In this document: one piece after another, positions 1 through 12,400 of the stretch | How the letters are laid out: every line of letters begins with the position of its first letter | Position numbering within the stretch: position 1 is the first letter of the stretch | Notes under the pieces: generated by a model | Database searches by the model: none | Seen by the model: the letters and a program-made list of their open reading frames with translations, nothing else | Told to the model about the DNA's origin: nothing | Assembly: GCA_964017155.1 (NCBI GenBank) | Contig: OZ024857.1 | Span: 31,663,542 to 31,727,541, forward strand | Reading direction: 5' to 3' | Length of the DNA: 64,000 nt | Origin: Oasisia sp. SBJ-2009 | Taxonomy: Eukaryota; Annelida; Polychaeta; Sabellida; Siboglinidae | Position numbers and translations under genes: made by a program

Positions 1-1567
1 ATCTGCTATCGGCATGTTCTGCGTTGAATGTTGCTTAAGCACGGGGAATGGCTTCCTTAGGTCATGCAATGTGCGTTTACGGTGACATTTGCAGCATATG
101 TTTTTAGAATTTACTGCTCTTTGTGTTCGCCCTTTGAGCTGCCACAACGATATCCGGCTGGCAAATCAACACCATAAAGAAACGAGTTATACGACAATTT
201 TATTAGGGGCATCGGGGACACATTCGTTTCATTAGCCGACACGAAGTGCTATATAAAAAGCTAACTAAACATAGTTGGTTAGTGGAATGAGCACATCGAG
301 CACTTCGATAACTTTTAACTAGGTGTAGGCTGAAAAAATAGATGTGGGTCGAGGTGTGATTGGCCGACTCGTTCATTTCGGCACCGTCGCCATTTCGGTC
401 GAATTAAAGTAGGCAACCCTTATAAAAAGACAATATTATTTTATGTCTTACCAACTGTTTCACTTCCTACGATCAAAGGTGTTCCATGAAAGTTCCGTTC
501 TTGCGTTGTTACAACCACCTTTCAATTTACTTAGTGCTAATCTCAACTACTTTGCCGTTATTTACGTGCGACTGCAGGAAGGCGTCGCAGATGTTAAATA
601 CAGTAACACCTGTGTTGGGAGACCGCCCTTCAGCGCAGCACAACCGATCTCTCAAGAATGATAGGTGGTGTCTCATAATAGGTATTACAAACAAACTCAT
701 GTCGATATAATTATGAATATATACATGTTTTACTAACTATTAAATTACTGACACATTTTTGTTTTATAAATTAACAAATATTAAGAAAATAAGACTACGA
801 TATGCACATCGCCATGAATAAAATTATAAACCATTTATGGTATTCGTAATCAATTGGAACGTGTTGTTTACTGCTACATTTTAATTTTTAAATCCTTAAT
901 TACTGCGGAGTTCAACAGCTCGACTAATATCGTTAATTTATTTAATCCTGATCTATGCTTGCAAAAAGGGTATTTTAAATGCAGCAAATAAAAACGATTG
1001 TATTTTTACAAATGCAGTTGTTTGTTACAGCTTGACAGTAAAACTCACAGAAAGTCTAAGACTCGCTTAAACGACTCTTACTTGGCTGCGTGAGTCGCCG
1101 AGAAGACGGTCTGGTGATGCATGTGCAGTGCCACTCCTCGGACCAGAGCTCCGAATGCTCGAACTTCGACGCAGCCGCCAGATGGCTTCATTGTTTTGGA
1201 TTAATTCACAGGTTTACGTGTAGAATAATAATTAATGTCTTTATACTAAGTATGCTTGTGATGACGAAATTATATTATAAAATATCTATACTCACAAAAT
1301 AAAAAAGTAGAAATTAACAACAATTATACGAAAAACTACTAACGAAATAGTTTGTTGTGACATGCTTCAGTATAAGTTTAATTTTGAATATAATTTATAG
1401 TATAGTAGTATCTGATAAAAAAAGTATATCCTTAATTGACCTGCAAGAAAAGCGTATACATCTTCGTGATACATAATTCAGAAGAAAGATGATACTGCTT
1501 ATTACCTGTCTTGCATATTATGAAACACATAAGTTCGTGTGGTCGTCTGAAATCCATCGCTTGTTAT
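1..1567. other. AT-rich flank, no gene recognised
   Basis: I see no coding exon, RNA gene or classifiable repeat here. The open frames are short, overlap one another on several frames and carry no motif I recognise. It lies downstream of the Caprin 3' end and is probably intergenic. Confidence 0.5.
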
Positions 1568-2296
1568 TAGGCCTAGAAAAATAAATACCTTATTTCCGAT
1601 TTCCCGACCGACCCTACATAATGCATGCGACCCAATAACTTTTTATGGGTTGACTAAAATAAAAATATCCGACCGACCCTGACTAAGACGTACGACCGAC
1701 ATTTATCTTTTTATTTTTAAAAACTTATGTCACGGTTCGGCTTCCGTAGTTTCAATCGCAATTGGGTCAATTCGAGATATTCATTTGCTACAAATTGGCT
1801 GTGAGCGTGGCCGCGTCACGAATGACATGATTTCATGCACTAAGCGTGGAAAATGGCTGCACGTATTTTGGCCATGAGATTTAGTTTGTGCCCGCACATT
1901 CCGGCTAAAAAAACATCTCGTCCTTCGGTGGTCCGCTGCAAGAACTGTTCCAGACATACCATCCACCTCTGGACCCAGATAATTATGTGCAAACGGCACA
2001 TAATTATTCATTCGGCGAGATTTCTCTCGATCTGTCCGTCCATCAGTTGGATGTTTTTGGCATCAACACGGTGGAGTTTCGTTGTCAGGCCAGACTACCG
2101 TCGATTTAGGTTTTTTAAAAAACTACAAAATCCCTACCTACCCTATTTTGAAGAGCATAATTTATTTAAAAAAAGGTAAAAATGCCGACCTACCCTATTT
2201 CGAAGAGCATAAAAAGTTAAGATAAAAAACACATTTCCCGACCCTATTTTTTCCAAGCATGAAATCGGAAACAAGGTATTTATTTTCCTAGGCCTT
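1568..2296. mobile_element. MITE-like element with terminal inverted repeats
   Basis: The left end reads TAGGCCTAGAAAAATAAATA and continues ACCTTATTTCCGATTTC. The reverse complement of the right end is almost the same, TAAGGCCTAGGAAAATAAAT and onward, so there is an inverted repeat of about 35 bp with few mismatches. Inside both ends are imperfect repeats of a CCGACC(GA)CCCT-type motif. There is no coding capacity and I could not settle a target duplication, so the superfamily is open. Confidence 0.6.
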
Positions 2297-2942
2297 ATGT
2301 ATGCTTCCTTTGTCTTTCGGTATATACTTTTCTGGCATTCATGCAGGGACGCGGTGTAGATTCTTAGTGCCTATTCCATTGACACACCATCTTCTCCTCA
2401 CAGCCAAACAAATTATTTATATTAAATGAAACAGTAATTAAAATAACTTGAAATAGATTAAATGTTTTAATAAAAGGTCAGTTGCCTATGTTAGAAAAAG
2501 AATTCGATAAAATTGAAAAATAACTTTCTTTAATGATAATATGGCATGCAAATTGCAGTTTGGTATTTCTAGTAACTATATGCTTTAAGTCATACATATG
2601 AGAAACATAGCAATCGACTAAACAGCGACGAAATCAATGACATTTACTTGTCTTAGCCTAGGCCATGGTCACTTAAATGGAACGTACTGTAGCCATTGAA
2701 GTTCGCGACTTGCCTGCATTTCCAACCATTTTTTATTGCCTTTGCTCGCACTCCCTTTATATTGACATACTAGTTTCCTTCTTCATTCATTCTTTTATTA
2801 AACTCCAGCAATTGGGCCCTTTTAGAATTAAACAATGAATACTCCCTAGAGGACACCACTAGTGCACTACGTATAAGATGGGTAGCATGTTTTATTGCTA
2901 CGAAGAGTGGGTTGCCGAAGTACTGCACAAAAGTGAAATGAA
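2297..2942. other. AT-rich spacer
   Basis: No gene, RNA or repeat is recognisable. The short open frames here are not supported by codon pattern or motifs. Confidence 0.4.
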
Positions 2943-3013
2943 GTAGTGTGGGCAAAGAACCCCGGTCCCTCTAGTCGGGTGTCCAGTATTCTAACCATTC
3001 GGCCACCGCGCCC
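2943..3013 (-). repeat. tRNA-derived SINE head (Ser/Leu-like)
   Basis: On the minus strand the segment begins GGGCGCGGTGGCCGAATGG, which contains a pol III A-box-like TGGCCGAATGG. About 40 bases later comes GGGGTTCTTTGCCC, a degenerate B box. Spacing and order match a tRNA-Ser/Leu-type head. The acceptor stem does not close and the T-loop is degenerate, so this is a SINE or tRNA pseudogene and not a working tRNA gene. Its non-tRNA body could not be delimited. Confidence 0.6.
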
Positions 3014-3030
3014 TATTCTTATTCTATAAC

Positions 3031-3886
3031 TTAATTTGTAATAGCGGTATGTTGTGAAGCACCACAAACAATTGTGGATGTGGCGCTACATGAAATATTG
3101 TTATAACAAAACTTATATAAATTCTTGCAGATCATAGTGATGATAATTATTATATTATTTATAAGTAATTAAACTATTTCGCGCGTGCAAATGCAGTAAA
3201 GTTTATAAATGTTCGCGCACACAAACGTGTCTACAGGTATTTTGTGTAAAGCTAACTTATATAGCAATTTTACGGTAACGGCGAAGCCGCCGAAGAAGTG
3301 GCCGTTGAGATCTTGTTCTGTGACCTTTCTTCGTTTGAGGAATGCAAGTGAATTTTGTTTGTAACGTAGTGTATGTATGTAAGATATGTGAGGAGACGTT
3401 TGGCGGCTATTGGTCGTTTTATTGGTTAGGTCAATCCATCCCAGTCGTCTGGCATCCGCACTGTCTCTGTCAATACCAACGAATCCACTGGACTACTGTT
3501 TCAGTTCTCTGGTCGATTCAAACTCAAAGGGTAACAAAAAAAAGACAGCTCACTGATACTGTCTTTCCCTGTACTGTTACTACAACCGTATGAAGAATAA
3601 TGTGACATACTGCTGTCGCGATTTCGTTTTAAACCGACTAAGGCACCGCTTGGCTCTCCTTTGTTACGACAGCTGAACCAGCACTGTGACTATTATTTTT
3701 TCTAAAGAACAAACAGAAGCTGGGTTTTGATTGGCTGCATCGACCAAGATGGTCCCGTTCATGGTGTTTTTGCTAGATTCATCCATTTCAGTGCACTTTC
3801 TTAGTAAACCATTGATGTGAAAAACTGATTGTATAGTAAGTGTAAAATCTTCTAAGTGCATAACACAACACTTTTTGGCCCTTTAA
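3031..3886 (+). repeat. Dispersed repeat, copy A (TTAA-flanked)
   Basis: This segment is a diverged direct copy of 7788-8653. Both start with an ATAGC(G/A)GTATGTTGTGAAGC block and share long stretches, for example GATCATAGTGATGATAAT-like and TGGGTTTTGATTGG-like blocks. Both end in a GCCCTTTAA-type terminus. The last 150 bases resemble the right half of the TTAA MITE at 29330-30181. No protein is encoded. Confidence 0.6.
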
Positions 3887-4298
3887 TGTAGCCTACCTCC
3901 TACCAGGTCTACATGTTGGTGGTTCAAAACGATGGGTTAGACCATGGTTAAGCTTAAAAACACAACTGGTCTAAACCCTATTTAAGACATAAGCCTCTTT
4001 TATCCACACTGCAGTGTCTAAGCAATGACTTTATTATAATCACAATTAATTATAAATGATGTCCCTGAAAGGTTAAGTATAGTTTATTACAATCTGCAAA
4101 TTAGGAACATAGGAAAAACAACACGACTGATTATAAAACATGGTCCAGTACCTGTAGCGTTACCACTGAATAAGGCATCTTCGAGTGCAAATGTATTTTT
4201 AAAAAAACATAAAAGCTTAACTTATAGTGAAAATAAAGGCAGGAATAGAGGATTGCCTCCAACAAGATTCCCACTATTCCTTCTTGCAGTTTATCATA

Positions 4299-4304
4299 TT
4301 TATT
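4299..4304 (-). promoter_or_regulatory. Candidate poly(A) signal of Caprin
   Basis: TTTATT on the plus strand reads AATAAA on the minus strand, about 280 bases beyond the Caprin stop codon. It is the first such hexamer I noted downstream of the stop; another lies at 4030-4035. In AT-rich DNA this hexamer is common, so which one is used is a guess. Confidence 0.35.
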
Positions 4305-4585
4305 CTTTACTCATAAGCAACTGCAAAGCCAGCAATGACTTGAGCCTATATCATTGCATGCACCACTCCAAAAACGAGTGCTGTTAACTTGCTGCTATAG
4401 TCCTGGTATGTCTGCTGGAAGGCTCCACACTAAGTATAACAACTGTGTGTCTGCATGCTACCATGACATGCCGAGACTGTCCACAGCAACGTACATGAAT
4501 TGTGTGCACATGTCTATCACAGTGTTGTGTTGAGTCAAACTATGTCATCATTGTGAAGATATAATCCTGTGCAAAAACCACTGCA

Positions 4586-4704
4586 TCATGCCTGTTGTGC
4601 TGACTGTGGTGCGACTGCGCCACTGTTTGTACGGTTGTAACCACCACGATTTGGACCCCCATTGCTACCACGTGCTCCTCTTGGTGGACCGCCACTGCGT
4701 ATCA
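4586..4704 (-). CDS. CAPRIN1: Caprin exon 12 (C-terminal RGG tail and stop)
   Basis: The exon follows a GTTGCAG acceptor and completes the codon left open by exon 11. It encodes residues 639-677, rich in G, R, N and Q, including [10 protein letters not shown] and NRGGYNR, and ends QSAQQA then TGA. Short Arg-Gly tails like this bind RNA and are common sites of arginine methylation in the family. Confidence 0.9.
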
Positions 4705-5558
4705 CTGCAACCACATGGAAACAGAAATCAAGTTAGGGTTCCTTCAACATTATCTCGTCATATTTAGTTCTACTGACATTTTCACAAGCTCATGATAAAC
4801 TTCTATAAAGGAAACCTCAGCATTTCAAATGCATTTGAAAATGGCAATGTGTCAATGTAAAATAATGACAGTAACATGTTTGATCTAATATAGCACCCGG
4901 TAGTGTTGTGGTGCTTCATATCATATTAGAATACACATAAATGGTACAATTGTAAGAACAATTTAAATATATTAATTAACATATATTAAGAATAAAATAA
5001 ATGAATGCATATTGAATAATGTAGTTTCTAAATAAGGAAGTAAATGATTAGATACTTTGCCATTTAGTCATTAATAATAATCAGTCTACATATCCTCTAC
5101 CTGCTATGCACACACATTCCACTTTGTTTTTCAGTGTGTATATATTAGTTAATTTATCATACCAATTTATTTATTTAACTAGATCATAGAAATTATTATC
5201 TACTGATGTTAAGTTTCACTTTTTATTTGGACCTATTATGTGATTGTTCTTGTTTATTTATTAAAAAGCAGTAGTACATTATAACATAATCGTTTGGTGC
5301 TTACGAGTGTACTGTCATGTGAACATACTTGTATGACAACATTACAATGTACTCCCAATATTTTATTGGATCAACTAACACATAAATATGTATGATTAAT
5401 CATAACTATTTTATTAAAACATTTAATATAAAATAATATATTGCGGGATCTTGAATATACTCATGATCACAAATACAATTAAAAAAAACTGTTAAATGTA
5501 GTGACAGGGATTCTTAATTCAAGTTTCGACAATTTACCTCTCAAGACACACTTGTTTT

Positions 5559-5605
<47 letters not shown>

Positions 5606-6418
5606 AAAGAGATGGGGTACACCCGGAAAGAAATGGAGAAGATGGCCACAGACAGAAAACAGTGGCGTTCCTTAGTCGATGGCCTATGCTCCGAGCGAGC
5701 GAGCGAAAAGTAAGTAAGTAAGTAAGTAAGTATCACAAGTATAAAACAGTAGAGTACACACGTATATTAAGAATACCTAAACGCACACATCTATTGGACA
5801 ACATGTTAGTTTTACAAGTAATGTTGTTAGTTTTCCAAATGACAACATTTATTGCTGTATGGTGAAGTAGTATTGAATGGACATGCTAATAAAAATCCTG
5901 TAACTTTTTGTATAATTACATGCATTTACCTGTAAATCATGCCTATTATGGTTAACTTGATGTGTGAAAATAATATGTTAACTGACATCTTCACCTATAA
6001 CAGTGTCTTAATACACACCCAAATTGGTAGTGTTGAATTGGCACTACTATATGCCTTTCCCATGCCGACCAAAAGACAATTTTAGTGGATTCTAGCAGAA
6101 ATCCTGGCTAAGTACATATGATATGGCTCACCACTTTGCAGCAGATGGGTTGTGGCTTCCACAAAAACGTGGACTCATAAAATTACACACCATTTACTGG
6201 TTCATGCATTAACACACTATGATACATTGGTGAAATAGGCATAAGGATGGAAATAAAATATTACAATATTTAATATTATATGAAACAGTACTCTAATCAA
6301 TCAATGTGATTGACCAAAATATATATGTTGTCCAATAAAATAACTACTAATTTTAGTACAAAGTAAATGTGTACTCTAAACTATCATCTTGAATCTCTGT
6401 ATATATATATTATACAGG

Positions 6419-6450
<32 letters not shown>

Positions 6451-9400
6451 TATATATTGACCCGACCATAAAGCCAAAATCCCTCGACACAATCCAAATA
6501 GGACGCACGGTTATTAAGTTCACATGTGTCTTTTACAAGGTTTATTTTCTGTCTGTAGCACTTCATCAAAAGCAACTTTCAAACACTTTATTTGCTCGCA
6601 TTTGGCGGAATGTGTATTTATTATCTTAGTAAAGTTATGGATTAATCAGGTAAGAACTCTGTTCAAAATGAGCCGTGCAGATATTAAATAATTATTTTGA
6701 TGCTTGTCAGGGTTGAATGAAGGAATGAAGCTGTCATCACCCAACGTAAACAATCAATGTGTTCCTTCATTCATCAGTCTCCTTGTCATTCCTAATCTTT
6801 TGAAATGCCACATAACCAATCCATATACTTTTAGATTTCTAATTATTGTTGTGGCATCCAACTACACAACAATATTTTCATCACATTATTAACACCATTT
6901 GAAACAAACAACGTTTACGCCATGATTACGCGGCCCTACAACTTTTCTATGACTCCCGGTGAGGGCGCTGCAGTGCGAGGGACATCATCAGGCTTTAAAG
7001 CAGGGTGACGTCACGAGTCGGCGATCCCTCTACATTTATATCTATGTTCAAACCAATCTATTGTGTAACTAGCGCTTAGTTTGTATGATTATATCTTAAG
7101 GTTTGTTTAAAATGTAACCAATTCCTTTGATTGCATTTAATTAACTTTAGGCACAGTAAATTTGGTGCAAAGCATTGTTTGTTTGCACTGATATCAATCG
7201 CTTTTGTCTGCTGCCAGTTCGCTGTGGCTTCCGGGAATGGGTGCCTTCACCGGCTTGTTAATGGCAATTAAATTGCTTACGAATTGGACGGTGAGGAACA
7301 ATTTGAATAGTTTTATAAATCACACATAGATCGCGCAACCAGCACATTTGCTTCGGTTGCTTTTGTGGTGTTTTTTTTTGGGGGGGGGGGGTGGCGCCCC
7401 TGGTGGAATATAATGTATAACGCGCCTCATTTATAACGGGTTCCATTTCGTGGACCCCAACTACCACGTTATACCGAGGTGTATTGTCCCGATAATTAAT
7501 AAAGTATCTTGTCCAAAAATTATTATTATTACATATCTATAATAGAAAGAATAGCTTCAATAATATTGTATTATGCATAATGTGTGTGTATGTGCTGAAT
7601 GAAAATTATTGTTACGTCATAATTATTTTACCATTTTAATTATTTATTACCTTTACTATCAATATTGTTGTTATAGAATTTGTATGGGTTCTTTTTAATA
7701 CCAATAGGTCACATTAGTTAATTATATAGACATATATTTTCATTATTTATTTTTAAATATTATCTGTGAGTAGTTTTATTCTTTTTTTTAAATAGCAGTA
7801 TGTTGTGAAGCACCACAACTATTTATGGATGTGGCGCTATATAAATAAAATATTACATTATAATAAAACTTATAATTTCCTGCAAATCATAGTGATGATA
7901 ATAATTAAGTATTATTATATTTATAAGTAATGAAACTATTTCGTGTGTGTGAATGCAGTAAGTAGTTTATAAATATTCGCGTGCACGAACGTGCCTGCCG
8001 TCTAATGCATTTTGTGTAAAGCTAACTTATTTAGCGATTTTACGGAACTGTTGAGCGCCCATTGCCGTCGAGATCTGAGCATTTATTTTGTGTATTTTCT
8101 TCATTAGAGGACTGCAGGTGATTTTATTTTATAACATAGTGTATGTATATGTATGTAAGATAGGTGAGAAGTTTGGCTGGTGGTGGAGGTCGTTTTCATG
8201 GTTAGACCAATCCAACCGCCGTCTGGCATCTGCACTATGTCTGTGACTGTCTCAACAAATCCACTGCACCACTGTTTAAATTCTGGTCCATTCAAAGGGT
8301 AACAAAGACTGATACTATCTTTCACTGTTTCTACAAGCATATGAGGAACAGTTGTAAACCGACATAAGCCACTTTTTGCGATCCGCTTGGCTCTCTGTTG
8401 ACATCTGAACCAGCAGACGACTTTATGACGTATTACTTTTCCAAAATGCAGATAGAAGCTGGGTTTTGATTGGTTGCATGGACCAAGATGGGCCCGTTCA
8501 TGGTGTCGGTGATTTAGCTAGATTTTCCCACTTTAAGACCACTTTCTGAGGAAACCACTAATGTGAACAAATTTGATTGTAGATGCAAATGGTTAGCTTG
8601 TGTAAACTCTTTTAGGTGCATAACACCAAACCGTTACCTTTTTTGCCCTTTAATGTTCTATCTTTGTCAATTGTCACTTACAGGTCCTTAACAAGTCACA
8701 TATAGGTGATTTTCCTAATTGAGTTGTTGGTACCATTGGAAAGAGCACAGTCTCAGCTTTCACATGAAGTATCATGTAAGAAGATGCATCAATTATAAGT
8801 GAAGTTACGGCTCGCCAAACATGTGTGGGGGATAAACCTTCAAACTGAGAAAACTGCCTTCAAAGTTTTAACAACTTTTTGTTGTGTTTCATGAAATGAT
8901 AATTATGAAAATTAAACATTTGTGTAATATGTTATAATATATTGCATGCAGCCGAAATATAAAGATAACAAAAACAAGTTTCTTGTAAATGTACTGAATA
9001 CAATTTTAATTTAATTGGTTTTAGTAAAGGGCAGTCTTCTTCTATAATTACACTAATATGACATAAAAAATGTGCCTTAAAAGATTTGAAGCTGGTCAGT
9101 GTCGCAAGTTCTAACAAAAGTTGATAAGGGGACCAACAGACAACGAGCCATCCCCAGCCTTGATACGGGTGAGCTGGCACTTTTCACTTCCAACTTGCTG
9201 CTGCTCACAGAACAGACACAAGGGCATGTCATTATGCATGGATTTCTACTAAGTATTTCGAAATCAACTCAGTGTGCAACGGGCGTGGCACTATCACCAT
9301 ATGGATGATGCAGAACCTGTCTGGCAGCCAATGTGTGTATACTTTGTAGACACGCTATGGTTACTGGAGACAAGTGTGATGTGATGATATTCCCTTGTCA

Positions 9401-12400
9401 GTTTGGGTATAAAAAATTGCTAATCTGATTGAAGTAGCGAAGGTAGATTGAGCAGGCGGTGACAGTTTGCAACTTGGTTCTTCACATGTACGTGTCTGTC
9501 AATGATGACGTCAAGACTTTGGACACAAATCGAAACTGCAATTGTAGGCATAACAATGCTAACAATACAAAAAGGCTCTGAAGTTTAGAAAATTTTCTAT
9601 TTGTTACAATGCTCATATTTGGTCAAACATTTACCCAATCATTATGAAAATTACTGTATCATTAGTTCTTACCACCTCGACTGTTTCCACGGCTATTTGG
9701 AAAGGTTCCACCTCCACCCCTTGGCATATTGAATGATGCAACACCACGATTATTGGTGCCGCCACTGCGGGGGAAACTGTTTGCAGGGCTGCCGCTGCCA
9801 CCACGACTTGCCCGTGTCTGGCCACCACGTCTAGTGCCACCCCCTCGCACATAACTTGTACCTCCAAATGTGCCACCTGCCAAAAACAACACACAAGTTC
9901 TGCGATTTAGTTGGGGAATACCACAAAATTATTAAATTATATTCTAGCATAATCAGTTAAACAAAAAGGTTTCGGTCTGTGTACGTACCAAAAACTCAAT
10001 GTACCAGGTATGATCTTATGCATAGTGACAGTACCTTAAGTTTCTGAGATCTGAGAGCTAACAGCGGACGGCACACGCAAAATGATGCCATAAGTTCATT
10101 GGACCTTCAGCCCAAGACTAAAATTGCGTGCATGAAATAGCCGCGAGGTGGCAAATCCAGCATATTTTGGAAGCGGTGGCTTAGAAAAACAGCTTATCAT
10201 ACTGCATGGGAAATACTGTGTATGCGCGTGCGTGCGTGCGTGCGTGCGTGCATGTTTCATTAGAATTACATTTTAATAAAGCATAACATGGTAGTTTTGT
10301 GTGTTTCTGGATTGTATGATTTAGCTGCCTGCAGATTCATGATATATATTTTGCAATAGATACTTTACTCCCTATATCATGGCCACAGCCATCACACATG
10401 CACAGTTGGTGACCTGCTGAAAATACGCACCTTGGTATTCGGAGGACTGTAATGACTGGTTGTAGAACTTGCTGTCATGTGCACTTGGCATGGGTGGCCC
10501 AGAGTTCGCCATGTGTCCCACTGCTTGCTGCTGCTGCTGCTGCTGCTGCTGTGTGAGAGACATCGCTTGCTGTGGGTACATCGACCGAAATATGTCCGCA
10601 TTCGGGTTCATCGAGAAAGGCTTCTTCTCCTAGCAGAATCACAAAACAATGTCGGGCTGGCAAGCCTCAGGAATACCACATGGTTTTGTTTACATTTTTA
10701 TTAAAAGAACACTGCTGCATGAGCATTTCAGGGAAATAGAGGGATTATAATGCCAATTAAAATAGTTAAAATAAATGGTAACTAAGTTGAACAAGATCAT
10801 TCCAGTCATTTTCCAAAGATCAAATGTCAGGGTCAGTGATCTTAACAATAAACTGATTTTCAACTGCCATGAGATGCACGTACATTAACACATTATATAT
10901 GTGTCATATACCAAAGGACTAAAAAGGCTGCGTTCACTACTGGGATACAGAGGTGGTGCGATGTTTGCCAACAAACGTCACTGCCCAGCTTGTCATTGAT
11001 GAATACTTCATGCCAAACGTCGTGGACAACCTTGCAGGGCTGGGGCCACTTCATAAAGAATTGATCAATTCAAAGCATATATTCGATAATGACCGGGAGT
11101 TGGGAGTGTATTTCAAATGCATCAAACGGATAAATAGAACCAAAACGGACGAATATGAGGCGAAGCATGTATGCGAACTTCAAATGCACTTTTCTGAATT
11201 CAAATGCACTTGAGTATTTTATGCACCATTGGATAGCTTAACATATCGTCTTTCCATTGGTATATCAAATTTTACCATAAATTTAACCACAGATTTAGAT
11301 ACACGTTTATAAGCAGCTGCTAGATGTCAACTGAACGAAACTGTCGAAGACTCGAAGTTGTTGACCCTTAACAACGTCGCAGGAAGCTGACCGGCTTCAG
11401 CAGAGACATAGAATCCCGCGTGCTGAATGGCCAAGCCAAGTTAACCCTTCACTGATGGCGGCGTCTAGACCATCGTGGATTCCGTTAGAATTTTAGACTT
11501 TAAAGTCACATTCTGAGTAAACCGCTGACGTTAAAAAATTGAGTATATGTGGAAATTGTTACTTTGTATAAACTCTATTAGGTATATGATGCGAAACCGT
11601 TGCGTTTTTTTGTCCTTTAAATACAAATACATTGAAAAGTATTTCAAATATTTTTCAAATACTTTTCATTTTCAGGATATATTACCATTTAGGTAAAAGA
11701 AAAGAAAATCATATATTGAGAAATCTAGTTTATAGGCATAATTAGTGTTTTGTGATATGATGACAAGAAGACCAGTGGAGTCTTGTTATTGCTAACCATA
11801 TCACAGTGACAACTGACTCAGAAACTTTTGTCACAGAGGTAAAGGCCATAATCTGTTGTTTGTTAAGTTAAGCCAGGAGGTCTGTAATAAAGTATCTATG
11901 TTGTATTCTGAAGAGACAATGCTAATGACTGTTAGGATGTTATAACCAAGTGTGACAGCTCAACATGAAAGACAGCCTGGAGATCAGAATAGCCTGGTGC
12001 CAGCTTCCAGTCTGACTAAAGAACAAAGGACATATTGACCTATGGTCGCTATCAGCTGCTAATCCATCCTCTGCTTCTGAACAAACAAAAGTTGTGGTCA
12101 CTGAGCACTGTCAACTATTTTCTTCATTAATTAGCACTGTTGGATGAAAGACACCTCAAAGTTGCAATCAATGGGTATTTTGAAGGTTGAAAACAACTGG
12201 TTTGGCGAAAGGTGCTTTCCACGGAAGGTAATCAGTTTAGAAGGCATTACATGTGATCGTGAAACAGAAATGTTGATACAGATAATGTATTTGAAAATGT
12301 ATTTCAAAATGTCAAATACTTTAGGAAAGTATTTAAATACAAATACTTCCTAACCAGTAGATAAAAATATTTGAAAAGTATTTATATACTTTCAAATACA

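Larger units (their letters stand above)
4705..9672 (-). other. Caprin intron 11
   Basis: This is a long AT-rich intron. It holds the microsatellites at 5560-5601, 5708-5732 and 6400-6456, a run of G at about 7379-7391, and repeat copy B at 7788-8653. The rest (about 4705-5559, 5733-6399, 6457-7787 and 8654-9672) shows nothing I can assign. Confidence 0.6.

Noticed and set aside
6921..6934. CCATGATTACG resembles the lacZ start used in cloning vectors
   Set aside because: Only 11 bases match and the next bases (CGGCCC) do not continue into vector sequence. Coincidence is more likely than contamination.
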